From: Gibbula magus
Lineage: Eukaryota > Mollusca > Gastropoda > Trochida > Trochidae
Length of the DNA stretch: 64,000 bases
Assembly (NCBI GenBank): GCA_936450465.1
Contig: OW388300.1
Coordinates: forward strand, 16,381,266 to 16,445,265
Reading direction: 5' to 3'
The notes under the pieces were generated by a model. The model was not told the DNA's origin. It saw nothing but the letters and a program-made list of their open reading frames with translations, and searched no databases. Made by a program: the position numbers and the translations under genes. The number at the start of each line of letters is the position of its first letter. The stretch's first letter is position 1. Positions 46,925 through 57,890 of the stretch are shown here, one piece after another.

Positions 46925-47089
46925 AACAAATTCCTAGATTGTGATCATTCTTAGATTGTTCAGGTCGAACAATCTGCAGATTGATTAAACAATCTAGGAA
47001 AGGTGCAACATTCCTAGATTGTTCGAACAATCTGCAGATTGTGAGCTCACAATCTGCAGATTGTGATGATTCCTAGATTGCACGGAACA
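46925..47089 (-). repeat. Right terminal inverted repeat of the giant element
   Basis: This is the reverse complement of the left terminus in the same module order. It contains three CAATCTGCAGATTG palindromes, TGTGAGCTCACA, a GTTCGAAC palindrome and GGTGCAACATTCCTAGATTG. It extends about 35 bp further out than the left terminus (GATGATTCCTAGATTGCACG then GAACA), so the left end may be slightly truncated. Confidence 0.8.
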
Positions 47090-47581
47090 TAACCATCCAC
47101 ATAATTTATCCTATCCAGTGAGTGCCTTGTAAACAGTGTCAAAGGGGATTTTAAAGTTATTGTATATATTGTATATAACATAATAAAAAAACGCTATTCC
47201 AGGTTTGAAACCCCAGATATGCATATTTGATCGAGGCAATTATGGAAATGTACCAGTCGACTGATACATTCCATGAAATAGAGTGATTGCATTCCTTAAT
47301 TTAAAACTCAGTTTAAACTGATTGACAATAGATATTTGCATATTTAATCAGGTCTATGTCGAGGTATAGGTTAACTGAGTCCATGAAAAAAAGCGTTTCT
47401 TGGTCTGATGTTTTGTTATCACACTGATTCACCCATAACATCAATATAACTGCAGATTCTAGTATAAAAGTCGCAATAATATAACATAGCCCTAGCGCAG
47501 TCAGTGCCTTGCCTATTTTTAATGTACAGTCTGTGAGTGAAGATTTGCATCTACTTCGGAGTGTCATACAAGCTAACATAC

Positions 47582-47720
47582 TATAAAGTAGGTTCAAGGT
47601 TATTTATAAACTTTATGACTGTGATCAGACCCTTCCTCAGAATTATGACTGCCATCAAATGGAAGGATGCAGATTTTGGTGTGATTACGACTATCAACCG
47701 ATCTGGCAGTACAGTATAAA
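47582..47720 (+). other. Highly conserved island with open frame (copy in unit B)
   Basis: The 139 bp from ACTATAAAGTAGGTTCAAGG to GTACAGTATAAATG match 53917-54055 with only about five differences, while adjoining sequence is clearly more diverged. Both copies keep a frame open that reads YKVGSRLFINFMTVIR-FLRI and KWKDADFGVITTINR, then stop at TAA. It could be an exon, a regulatory or RNA element, or a recent gene conversion tract. No family is recognised. Confidence 0.5.
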
Positions 47721-50344
47721 TGGTTATTTACTATGACCAGTCTGGCCTAACTTATTTACTTTAACCTGTCTCCCCTCACTTCCATAATGTCATCAGTTGG
47801 TGTGACGAGTAAACTCTGTAATGTTCATTGAACATAAACTTTGTTTACATCGTGTCTAACTATGACTAGAGGCCTAACACCCAACACTCTAATAATATAC
47901 TTCATATGGTTGAAATACCCCCAAAATGTTAAAATATATTTTGAATATTTATTGCAAATGGACACAAACCAGTAACAAACCAACACATCAGCAGCATTGT
48001 TGGAAATGTTTTTTTTGTAGCAATGTTAGTTCATTATTTGGCCCAAACTCATATTTTGCATGAAACACCAACATATACCTACATGTACCTACATGTTGTA
48101 GACCCTGATAGTCAGGAAAACTTCGCATCCTCTGGTTTTTCCTTCCTATCAGGGTCCACGACCTTACCATATCCTCGGTATCATGGTTTCTCCTTATAAT
48201 ATCACCCTTACGGTAAATGTAACAGATCTTAAACTTATTCTGCAAAGACACAGTCAAAATTCTTGAAATTGTAACTGGAATGTTGATACAGGTCTATTCA
48301 GACAGGTCTAATTTGTAGTGTGTTTCCCTTAAACAAATATCTGGTGTTAGTTACATATTGTTATCAGACGAAGATGACATAAAACATTTTTAGTGTTTGC
48401 TTCTGTCATTGAACAGGTTAAACAAACATATATATAATTAGAACGTACAGTGTTCCTGCTTCAAAAGCAGTGTTTAGGATTGGAATCAAACAAGTTATGT
48501 ACATATTCAGTTGTCAAGAGTTATTGGCATTTGCTTGTCTACCAGTCACACCACTTATAAATCAGCGGTATTGAATCTTGCTAGACTCAAGCATGACCGT
48601 GGCATCATAATGAGAAGTCAAGAAATACTATAGCATTGAGTGGTCAGACAACTTGAGTCATTTCATTAAGACTCTAACTTTAGACATGGTAATGCAAAAA
48701 TGTCTATGTGGAATGAGATGAACATGTATGAAGGGTTTCTTGTTTCACAAATATTACAAGTATTGCATTCATCTTCTGAAATAATTGTTATCAACACAAA
48801 ATTAACTTATTAGCAACAGTGATTGCACAAACCATATATACATTTAGAACGTTTTTATGACTTGAAAAACAGTGTCAGTGATTAGAATCAAACCAGTAAT
48901 GTACATATTCAGTTTGTCAGAAATATCGGCATATGTTTGTCTACTAGCCACAACAGTATAAATCAGGGGTATTGAATCTTGCTAGACTCAAGCTTTGTTT
49001 GTGCATCTAAATGAGAATTCACGAAATCCTGTAGGGTTGAGCGGTTAGACAGATTGACGTATTACATTTAGACTCCAACTGTAGACATGGTAATGCAGAA
49101 ATGTCTCCTGGAGAATGAGATGTTCACTTTACTGGAACAAACCTATTTTTAATTGGGTAATGCAAGAAAAGGGATAATATGGTACATGGCCTGCTCTGCA
49201 TGCAGTTAGACGATCACATGAACCGATTTTACCAGTTGAATATTTGTTAAGGATTTATTGTTTTAAAAAGATATTACAGGTTTTGCTTATTTGTTGAACA
49301 AACAAAGATTGTAATTTGGTTTAGTACAATGTGAGATCTTTCGAAATAACTTATTTTGGTCATATCATACTCTATAGCAACCTCTTCATCTTTATTTAGG
49401 CATCTTCAATCCGCCTACATTGACACGCAATGTTTAAGATGGCATTTTGTGTGATTTTAGTCACAAATAAGTCATGTAAATCTATCTGAAATTCATCCAT
49501 AGGTTTAATCACAGAGTTTAATTGTGACATTTTATTTTATGTTTCTGTTAAGTTAACAGATATATCCTTTTTAACACAAAATTCCCAAACATTTTTTCCT
49601 CACAACATAATCATTTATTAGTACAATACAAGACAAGTGTGTTTTTTACAAGAATTTTCAAAGAATTATGCATTACTATCCTAATAGTTCAATATTAATA
49701 TTTTGTTCTTTTCAGGACAAGTTCAACCAGAACAAATGTCAGTGTTATGTGAAAAGAACCTGACTTTTCTGCGTTGATTTTGTCTCCTTTTTTTACATTG
49801 TAGGTTCACTAAAATAATACAATATGTTGTACATGATAACACTGTTTCTATTAATTCATTTTACTTCAAGACGGAGTCGCCACCATGAAGAATTACAAAT
49901 TTGGAAAATAATGAATTTTCCTACGAGATTCCAAAATGGTTAATTAATAAAACTCTGCCAAGATGCCAATGTATCTCAATTTAGAAAAATAAAACATTCA
50001 ACAGGAAATTGAAATTGAGTTGATCTGAGGAAGTTAAATGAAAAAAACGAATGCAACTATTTTCAATTTACATCCAGCACAATTCATTTTCGGAAACCAC
50101 AAGAAACCCAGCAGATAGAAGTGAGTCCCTCAACAAGTAAGCAATTACTACAAAATAAACCCTTTGAGTCCTGGGGACTCGAATTTTAAATTGCTATGAG
50201 TCCTTTCCAAATTTTATGAGTATTTGATGCAGGACTCGGGGCTAAATTTATAGCTGTACTATATGTAGTAGAACTGAATCGGGTTCTTAATGCAAGATTG
50301 CATTATGTTCATTTTCAGTTATAGTCGCACTAACAATCTTTGAA

Positions 50345-50713
50345 GTTATTATTTCTTATTTAAACTATCGGCAGTTGTTATGAGCAGCAGTTATCAAACA
50401 AATGAAACAAGAGTTTAGGTGATTCTATGCATCCTCTTTTTTCGGAATATTCAATACTACCTTCGTACACTGCGAATGCCGACTTTTAGAACAAACATGT
50501 TTCGCCAATCATTCATTCCTTGCAGCATTAGAGAAATAAATTCTGATAAGTGCAATGTTGCACGATAAACACTTTCATGTATAGCATGTTCTAGTCTCAG
50601 TAAACTGTGTTAAAATGTATTGTTTTGAATGATATTTGTATGTTTGTATTGTATTTATACACAACAAATGTCCCTATTGGGACAATACATATTATCTTAT
50701 CTTATCTTATCTT
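50345..50713 (+). mobile_element. Probable short retroelement insertion with TTATC tail
   Basis: Unit B carries about 370 bp here that unit D (63060 onward) lacks. It ends CCCTATTGGGACAATACATA and a (TTATC)n tail at 50690-50713. A 3' pentamer tail after a GGGACAATA string is typical of a truncated non-LTR or SINE 3' end. I cannot delimit a target duplication. Confidence 0.4.
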
Positions 50714-50754
50714 AAGTTCAGTCAGAACCTTATCATTACTAAAATTGCGTGATT

Positions 50755-50830
50755 ATGTCAGGTCTAGTGGTTAAGTCTGTGGATTTCTAATCTATCGTAC
50801 CCTAATCTAGGTTCAAATCCCTCTAACCCC
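50755..50830 (+). tRNA. tRNA-like relic, Arg(TCT)-like, probably not functional
   Basis: A box A-like TCTAGTGGTTAAG (50763-50775), an anticodon-loop-like TTTCTAA and a box B-like GGTTCAAATCC (50810-50820) are correctly spaced. The acceptor stem is not convincing and the anticodon stem is weak. The unit D counterpart at 63148-63212 carries changes in box B. It is best read as a tRNA pseudogene or SINE head. Confidence 0.4.
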
Positions 50831-51179
50831 TAACAAAACGTTTTGCTACTCAATAACTATCTTATAACAAATATATGTTGATCAGTCTCATTTTCATATA
50901 TCACATTACATCTAAAACTATACATGGTATGAACAGCATGTTTACCACACCAAACCGCCCAACTTCCCAATGCAAGGCATAAGTCTTGCCAGTCTCCATT
51001 TCTGGCTGATTTAGGCCTTGTAGTATTTCCTTCAGATATCTGTGCTTAGAAATCGGGGCCCACTATGTATGTCAGGTTGGGCAAATCACTATCTAAGCTG
51101 CAGACCGCCATGCAGTTAACACCTCACCCCACTGGTTCCTAATTGCCACATTAAAATCTAACTTTAGAGTTAATACTTC

Positions 51180-51265
51180 ATACCTTTATATTGTCTTACT
51201 TCATACTATCTAGCCAAGGAATCAACACCTCATCTCACTGTGCCACATCATGGAAAGGTGAGTTT
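51180..51265 (+). other. Micro-exon-like segment (unit B copy)
   Basis: CTTCATACTATCTAG, then AAGGAATCAACACCTCATCT CACTGTGCCACATCATGGAAAG, then GTGAGTTTAAC looks like acceptor, a short open segment and a consensus donor. Two related copies are in unit C at about 55855-55905 and 56085-56130. See findings; the coding status is unproven. Confidence 0.3.
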
Positions 51266-53916
51266 AACTTTTCTACTTCATACCTTTTCTATTCTATTGT
51301 CACCATATAAAATATTTGTATATCTGCAAGTGTCATTTGTTCTGCTATAATGTAATACAGTAACCTAATGTATCAGAAACACGTTGCTTGCTAATTGTTT
51401 GAATTGATTTCACATAAAGGCAAAGTTTATGCTTCAGATATTGTTTATACTAATTATGATCAGTTTTACGTTGATAAACGTGCAAATGTTTTACAATGTT
51501 TTTGTTATATTGTATTGTTTTAACCGTGCAACTTAAACGCATCATTTGAACGCATCATTTGAACGCATCATGACGTCTTGTGAACAATTTAAATTACATG
51601 GTTGGTGCCTGGTGGTCAAATCAAACTGTCTACCGGATGTTCTACTTCTTCTATTAAACAGTAAAACCAATGTTAAATCCCTGATGCTAGTGTCGAAGTT
51701 TTTGTCCCTGCATCTACAAGATTGGTCTAAAATAAATTCTCCGAGGGATCGGAACCAAAGAACGCCATCACTTAATGTTCAAAAGTGTAACAAATATAAA
51801 TTTGCTGTACAGCAAATTTTACGTAATTCATAGCAACAATGAACAAGTTTAAGTTGATGAAATATTTCATTGATTGTTCGATGACATGCACAATCGAACT
51901 CTATGACCTTCTGGTTTAGTCTCACAATGAATAATGCTCAAACTGACAACCAAAGACACGTTTCTCTTTAAACATTACAATTCCACAAATTTTACACTTT
52001 ACCCACACTGAGTACTGAGATACTTGGCAATGGTGTCACTTGATTTCATAGTATTCACAATGATTAAATTACGTGATTACCATTACATTCACGTTAAGGG
52101 AATTGCTGCTTTACACTAACGCAATATTTGTTAACACACAGTAATGAAGCCATTTAACAGAACTGCACATGAATATAGAAAATCAATTTCAGTAACCATC
52201 AACAAATTAAAGTCCACAAAATCTGCAATTATCCAGGGGCGCTAGCTCTCCCTGAGATTTCAGTTGTTAACGATGGCGATATAGCATATACATCACATAG
52301 GATAATTTAACCAAGTAATTTCTATAAACGGTTAAGTCTGAGACACTGTTAAATGACGATACAAATGAACACCTCTCTCGGTGCCACAATGGATTCAGAT
52401 GTCACAACATTGCATCAGTAAGAAGGATCATATTGTCTTTGGATAGTTTTGTTTTGAATAAATGTTTAAAATAAAGCTACTAAGTTCAGATTGCTGTTAA
52501 TATGAAACTTAACTCTCTAATGACGCACCTTTGTTGTTTCATTAGCGTTGTGCTTTATAGTTATGGATAAAATCAATGAAGCTGAAAATCTCATATCTGC
52601 TCTGTTTGTACATGTGACCATTTGTAAGCAGTAGCAGGACTTTACTTTAGATAACCAGTTATTTCTTGTATGAGGCGAACAATCATTCGGTAAAACACAC
52701 ATTTTGGATATTGAGAAACCTGGAAAAATGGAACCCGTTTGTCTTATCAATGTCAAACACAAAAGCCCGCTTTAAACTAAGAAGTGTAATTAATTATTGT
52801 GTTTAAAAATTACAGAAGCTGTCCTAACGTAGATCTATAAAGACAAAGGAGACTATACCTTGTGAACTGAACTGCTATATCCATGACTGATCAATCCGAC
52901 TTAGAAACATTATGTGTCAATTAGCCAACCAACCTACATAAGCAAATTAAGAAAGAGTATCTTTACATATCTTTGAAAAACATGCTTAACTTTTGATAAT
53001 CTCCTAAACTAGGTGAAAAACGTTTAGCTTATGTTATGCGTCCTACAGAAAAGTTGCGTCAATGAAGTTCAAGTTCAAGAAGGTACATATACATGTTGTC
53101 GATTAAATTGTATACCAACTTTATTTCAATACATCATCATTGTAAAACTTTAATGCTAAATATTCTGTCCAAAATACCATTTTAAGATAAGAGTTTGAAC
53201 AGACAAATATTTAAAAGAACAATTCCATTATTTTTAGAATTGTGCCTTACTGTTAATTGTGTCTCACTTACGAATAATTTTCTGATCTTATACATAATAC
53301 ATCGACTTAATCTGAAAGCAGTTTTGCGCTTTTGAAAAACTATAGCTCATTTTGCCATGGAGTCTACTTGTAAACAGAGCAAATTACATAAGAAGTAACT
53401 ATATATAGTTTCAATCAAGTTATACATTCATAATTGAGAAAGGTTGAATATGTTATGACTCACATTGTATCATGCAATCTGGTGTTATTAACACTTATCA
53501 TCTCAAAACAACTCAGCTAGCTTATCAGCATCACAAATTGTACTTTTAACCAATTATGGAGAAGTACCAGTCAACTGATACATTCCATGAAATAGAGCGG
53601 CCGAATTTCTTATTTAAAAACCCAGTGAACACTAATTGGTGACATACATTTGCATATTTAATCAAGATGATGTCGAGGTACAAATTAACTGACAAGCTCC
53701 ATGAAATACAGTGTTTCTTGATCTGATGTTTTTGCATCAAATTAATTTAGCAATAACGTGAACGAAATTGCAGATCCTAGTCTAAAAGACCCTATAGTAA
53801 AAGACAGCCTTGGTGCAGTCAATGCCCTGTCTACTGAATCTGTACAGTCAGATTACACAGCAGTTTATGATTGGAGATTTACGTCCATTTTGGAGTGGTA
53901 TTCCAGCAGAAATACT

Positions 53917-54055
53917 ATAAAGTAGGTTCAAGGTTATTTATAAACTTTATGACTGTGATCAGATCCTTCCTCAGAATTATGACTGCCATCAAATGGAAGG
54001 ATGCAGATTTTGGTGTGATTACGACTATCAACCGAGCTGACAGTACAGTATAAAT
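53917..54055 (+). other. Highly conserved island with open frame (copy in unit C)
   Basis: Partner of 47582-47720. The open frame has a different first half outside the island (EIYVHFGVVFQQK against KICIYFGVSYKLT) but is nearly identical from YKVGSRLF to the stop. The following 60 bp, including TTCATCAGTTGGTGTGACGA and GTAAACTCTGTAATGTTCAT, is also well conserved. Confidence 0.5.
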
Positions 54056-55010
54056 GATTATTTACTGTGACCAGTGTCCCCTTACTTCCATGATGTTCAT
54101 CAGTTGGTGTGACGAGTAAACTCTGTAATGTTCATGGAACAAAAACTTTTGCTTGGTAAATGTATACAAAATGTTTACTACTTCGTGTCAAAATAGGACT
54201 AACACCAACATATTTAACATTATAAGGCCTCTGAAGAATCTTTATGGCAAATGAACACAAACCAATAACATAGCATCACATCAGCAGCAGTTTGAACTTT
54301 TCTTTTCATTTTTTTACCCAAGGCTATATTTTGCATGGCACAGCTACCAATAACACTGATTAGCTTAGATTGTTGACATTATAACATGATAACAAAATAG
54401 CCAAGTGCAATTAAGCAATTTATTTCCCTATTTGATGTAAATATGTATCTTGCTTTCGCTTCCTATGATCTTTATTCAGAACCATAATGAATTACATTTT
54501 AATCTAATAAATCCACCATTCAATAGCATCTCCAAGTGAGGAAGCTTTTTTCAAATATTAGAAGCGATTCAATTTATTTTCTTCTAAAATAGCCTACACT
54601 ATATGAAAGTATAATCAAATGGAAATGTAGTGTGGTGGCTCAGAAAAAGCATTTCCATTTTGTTGATCTAATTGTTAGATTGAAATTCAGAGGAACCTCA
54701 GGCTACGTCTCCTACCATTCACATTTATCAAATTATCACATTTTGCTGGGTTTGAGGAGACACTTTGCAGGATTCAAAGTAGTGATGCACTATCTTAAAT
54801 GTTAAATGTGAAAGCATTAAGATGTTGTTATTCCCCATATCTCGCAGATACATTTTAGATTAGGATCAAAAGCTTGTCCTTCTTGGTCACCATATGATCC
54901 TCTTCTAAAATCATCCTTTATGGTAATTTTCCTGTAACAGATGTGAATCTTAAGCACATTCAACAAAGATGCAGTCATACATATTTGGAATTGTGGAACT
55001 GGAATGTTAA

Positions 55011-55321
55011 AGGGGCAGTTACACGTTTTTTGCCAAATTTATTTTTTCAAATTTCCCATTTATAATGATACTTTATGTTATTTATATGAACTTAAGAGGG
55101 TAACACATCTTATTACACAAACCAATTATCAGAAGCGGTAATAACGGTGTTGCGTAATAAAGCAAAAAATGTTTGGCGGCCATTTTATTGGGAACACAAT
55201 TTATTATCTTGAATGACAAAAAACATTCCAATGGCTTTACGGAACCATGCACACTCATTTTTTAACTTCATTTTCCGAAGAGAGAAGGGTGTTTTACTAT
55301 TACTAACATCATTTTTCAAAT
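55011..55321. mobile_element. MITE with TTAA duplication, copy 3, right end lost
   Basis: After TTAA at 55007-55010, AGGGGCAGTTACACGTTTTT starts a segment matching copies 1 and 2 (AATTTCCCATTTATAATGAT, CATCTTATTACACAAACC, GCACACTCATTTTTTAACTT). Similarity ends at about 55321 without the closing TIR, so this copy is truncated. Confidence 0.75.
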
Positions 55322-55834
55322 ACCTGGAGAATGTGTGTTTATCTCTATAAGAGTATTATAATCTCAAATATCAAGATGGGCGGCTATGTCAAATATATGT
55401 TTGTGATGAAATTGTATGATTAAAGTTCAGATCTACATCAATCAAGTTCCTCCTACCGTTAACTTTTAAGACTTATCACATTTTGTCGAAAACTCAAAGA
55501 CAAATTGAAATGTGTATGCCATGCTGTTTTGTCAAACGCTGTTTCATGATGCCCCAAGGGTCAAAAGCAAAAGCAGTCAGACTGTGTTACTCCGATGTTT
55601 ATCTTCAATTTTATTAAAGAGGTTTTAGATTTACCCGTACAAAAGGACAGAAAACTAACTTACTTTTAGTAATATAGTGTCACAAAAAGCTGAATTAAAA
55701 GAGCAATATTTAAAACTTTTAATGCAAATATTACTCTAAGACAGGATTAATGTGACTGAAGGAAATAGATTGTCTTGTGTGCATTTGGCCACATTAAAAA
55801 GTAAATGTAGAGTTTATACCTCATACCGTTATAC

Positions 55835-56250
55835 TTTCATACTTCATACCTGCTAGCCATGCAACCAACACCTCAACTCACTGTGCCACATCAAGCACAG
55901 GTGAGTTTAACGATTTTACTTCATACCTCTTCTAGTCTTTATCGTCACCATGTAACTATATATACATGTATGTATATCTGCAAGTGCAATTTGTTCTGCT
56001 ATAATGTAATACAGTAACGTAATGTATCAGAAAAAAACGTTGCTCGCTAATTGTTTGAATGGGTTTCACATATCTTCTAACCATTCAATCAACACCTCAC
56101 CTCACTGTGCCACAACAAGAACAGGTAAGTTTAACGTTTGTACTTCATATCTTTTCTAGCCTCAATCGTCACCATATACTTATGTATGTATATATGCAAT
56201 TGTAATTTGTTCTGCTATGATGTAATACAGTAACTAAATGTATAATATGT
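55835..56250 (+). repeat. Tandem duplication (about 215-230 bp) carrying the micro-exon-like segment
   Basis: AACACCTCA-CTCACTGTGCCACA, AACAGGT-AGTTTAACG, TACTTCATA and TGTTCTGCTATAATGTAATACAGTAAC recur in order at about 55863-56010 and 56092-56235. The GT-AGT donor-like site is kept in both (GTGAGT, GTAAGT), but the acceptor-like TAG of the first is TAA in the second. Confidence 0.6.
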
Positions 56251-57539
56251 ATGCTTCAGATATTGTTCATACTAATTATTATCAGTTTTATGTTCATAAA
56301 GCTGCAAATGTTATACAATGTTTTTAAAAAAAAAAAATTTGTAACCGCTTTATTTGAACACATCAGGACGTCATGTGAACAACTTAAATTACATGGTTGG
56401 TGGTCACATCCAAACTGTCTACCGGATGTTCTATTTCTCTTCTCTTTAAGTTTATGAATAGCGTATGAATATACAATTTAGTGATGATGTCGCATCTTGT
56501 TTTTCGATTTTTATTCAATAAAATCAACTTGGATAAATAAGATAATAACCAACTCGTTGCTCGGAATTACTAATTATCTGTCCCTCGTTAATTATTTCGT
56601 CAAACAAATTATGTCAGATAATCCATAATTCCTAGCAACTCGCAAAAAGGATGCTCTTGTGTTTGTCTTGTTTGCCACTAAGTTTAACCGCTCTGATGAC
56701 ACTTTATCGTCGTTCCAATACCTTTGTTTTTTTATTGTTTTATGGTCATATATGTTCTGTTTGTGCATGTGACCAAATCTTAAGGAGATGCGGTCGTTAC
56801 GTCAGATATCCAATTATTTCTTGTATGCGTTGAACAACCATTTGGGAAAACACAATAATTTGGGATACTCAGAAACATGGACAATATTTAACCTGTTTTT
56901 CTTACCAAAGTCAAACACAAAAGCCCGCTTTTAACTGAGAAATTTAATTCATTAACGTGTTTAAACATACATATTCTGTCCACAATACCATTTGAAAATA
57001 GCGATTTCGCCACACAGTGAGAGTTTGAACAGACAATTAATTAAAAGTACATAACCTTTATGTTTGACATTGTGTCAAACTGTTAATTTTGCCTTAGTTA
57101 CGAATCATTCGCTGATCAAATACATTAGACATCGACTTTATCTGAAAGCAGTTTTGCGATTTTGACTCTTTGTTTGTAAGTAGCTCCTTTTACCATGGAG
57201 TTGATTTGTTACCAGAGCAAATTACATCAGAAAGTCTATCTATATATGAGATACCAGTCAACTGATACATTCCATGAAATAGAGTGATTGCATTTCGTAA
57301 TTGAAAACCTAGTTTAAACTCATAGACAATATATTTTTGCATATTTAATCAGGTCTATGTCGAGGTATTAGTTAACTTAGTCTATCAAATAGAGCGTTTC
57401 TTGATCAGATGTTTTGGCAGCACATTGATTCACCAATAACATCAATATAACTGCAGATTCTAGTCTAAAAGTTGCTATAGTATAACATAGCCCTGCTCAG
57501 TCAATGCCTTACCTGCTTTTATTAATTAACTATCAATAT

Positions 57540-57890
57540 TATGGCATGTATACGGCATTTACGGCCTAGACCATATGATTCGACAACTGGGCCGATTCGT
57601 GAAAACTTGGCCAATACGGGAAAAACTGGGCCAATACGAGACAAACTGGGCCAATATGAGTCTGAGCATGCGCAGTTGCACATTTGGTGAAAGCCCGAAG
57701 CTGTCGCTTCACAACTTTGACCCGTGCTATTTGTTCACCAATCTTGTTTATAATTACTATTTCAATATACATGAGATGTGTAGTGTTGTGAAAATAGAAT
57801 GCAAAGAAGTTAATTAATAAAATTGTCATTAATTAAGTATTTCCGTATTGGCCGAGTTACAGGTCCTCGGTCCGTTGTATTGGCCCTAGA
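57540..57890. mobile_element. Insertion with inverted GGGCCAATAC-type ends
   Basis: Unit D contains about 350 bp here in place of the conserved island found in B and C. The left part has CTGGGCCAATACG repeated three times; the right part has the inverted GTATTGGCC twice, and GGCCTAGACC at the left edge mirrors GGCCCTAGAC at the right. This is MITE-like, but the borders are uncertain. The frames open on both strands across it are not family-like. Confidence 0.4.

Larger units (their letters stand above)
25000..47089. mobile_element. Giant foldback-like element: inverted tandem-repeat arms around a unique centre
   Basis: The structure has five parts: a palindrome-rich terminus (25000-25105); a left arm of tandem repeats (about 25126-32400); a unique centre (32401-33870); a right arm of the same repeats in the opposite orientation (33874-35595 and 40183-46870); and a right terminus (46925-47089) that is the reverse complement of the left. 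A hAT transposon, 35596-40174, is nested in the right arm, leaving about 17.5 kb. Long inverted arms of short tandem repeats around a loop define foldback (FB/TU-type) transposons. The size, the gene-like centre and the roughly 0.3-kb flanking duplication are not typical. No transposase of its own is seen. An ordinary satellite array that suffered an inversion is the main alternative, but it does not explain the matching termini. Confidence 0.7.
47090..53545. repeat. Segmental unit B (non-coding), starting with direct repeat P right copy
   Basis: P occupies 47090-47392 and continues uninterrupted into the unit (AAGCGTTTCTTGGTCTGATG), so this P is at its native position. Matches to unit A are listed there. 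Matches to unit D include 47860-48320 with 57890-58620, 48410-49330 with 58720-59240, 49390-50330 with 61840-63050, and 52735-53350 with 63379-63990; the last pair is the closest. The unit contains a conserved 139-bp island, a tRNA-like relic and a probable retroelement tail, listed separately. No ordinary gene is seen. Confidence 0.75.
53546..57247. repeat. Segmental unit C (shorter, non-coding)
   Basis: The unit begins with a diverged P (AATTATGGAGAAGTACCAGT ... GCATATTTAATCAAGATGATGTCGAGGTA), then the conserved island at 53917, then blocks matching unit B at 55790-56460 and 56640-57240. The middle of the B/D unit is missing. It contains a MITE copy and a tandem duplication. No gene is recognised. 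Confidence 0.7.

Noticed and set aside
25000..47089. CRISPR array
   Set aside because: Repeats are contiguous 52-63-bp monomers without unique spacers, in a eukaryotic setting with introns and transposons.
24678..47392. P copies as long terminal repeats of a giant LTR element
   Set aside because: P has no TG...CA ends. Its right copy continues into native unit sequence, and there is no gag, protease, integrase, primer site or polypurine tract between.
50755..50830. Functional tRNA-Arg gene
   Set aside because: The acceptor and anticodon stems do not pair well, and the unit D copy has a damaged box B.
51546..51833. 95-codon plus-strand frame in unit B
   Set aside because: The equivalent stretches in units A and C are broken by stops and frameshifts, so the frame is not conserved.
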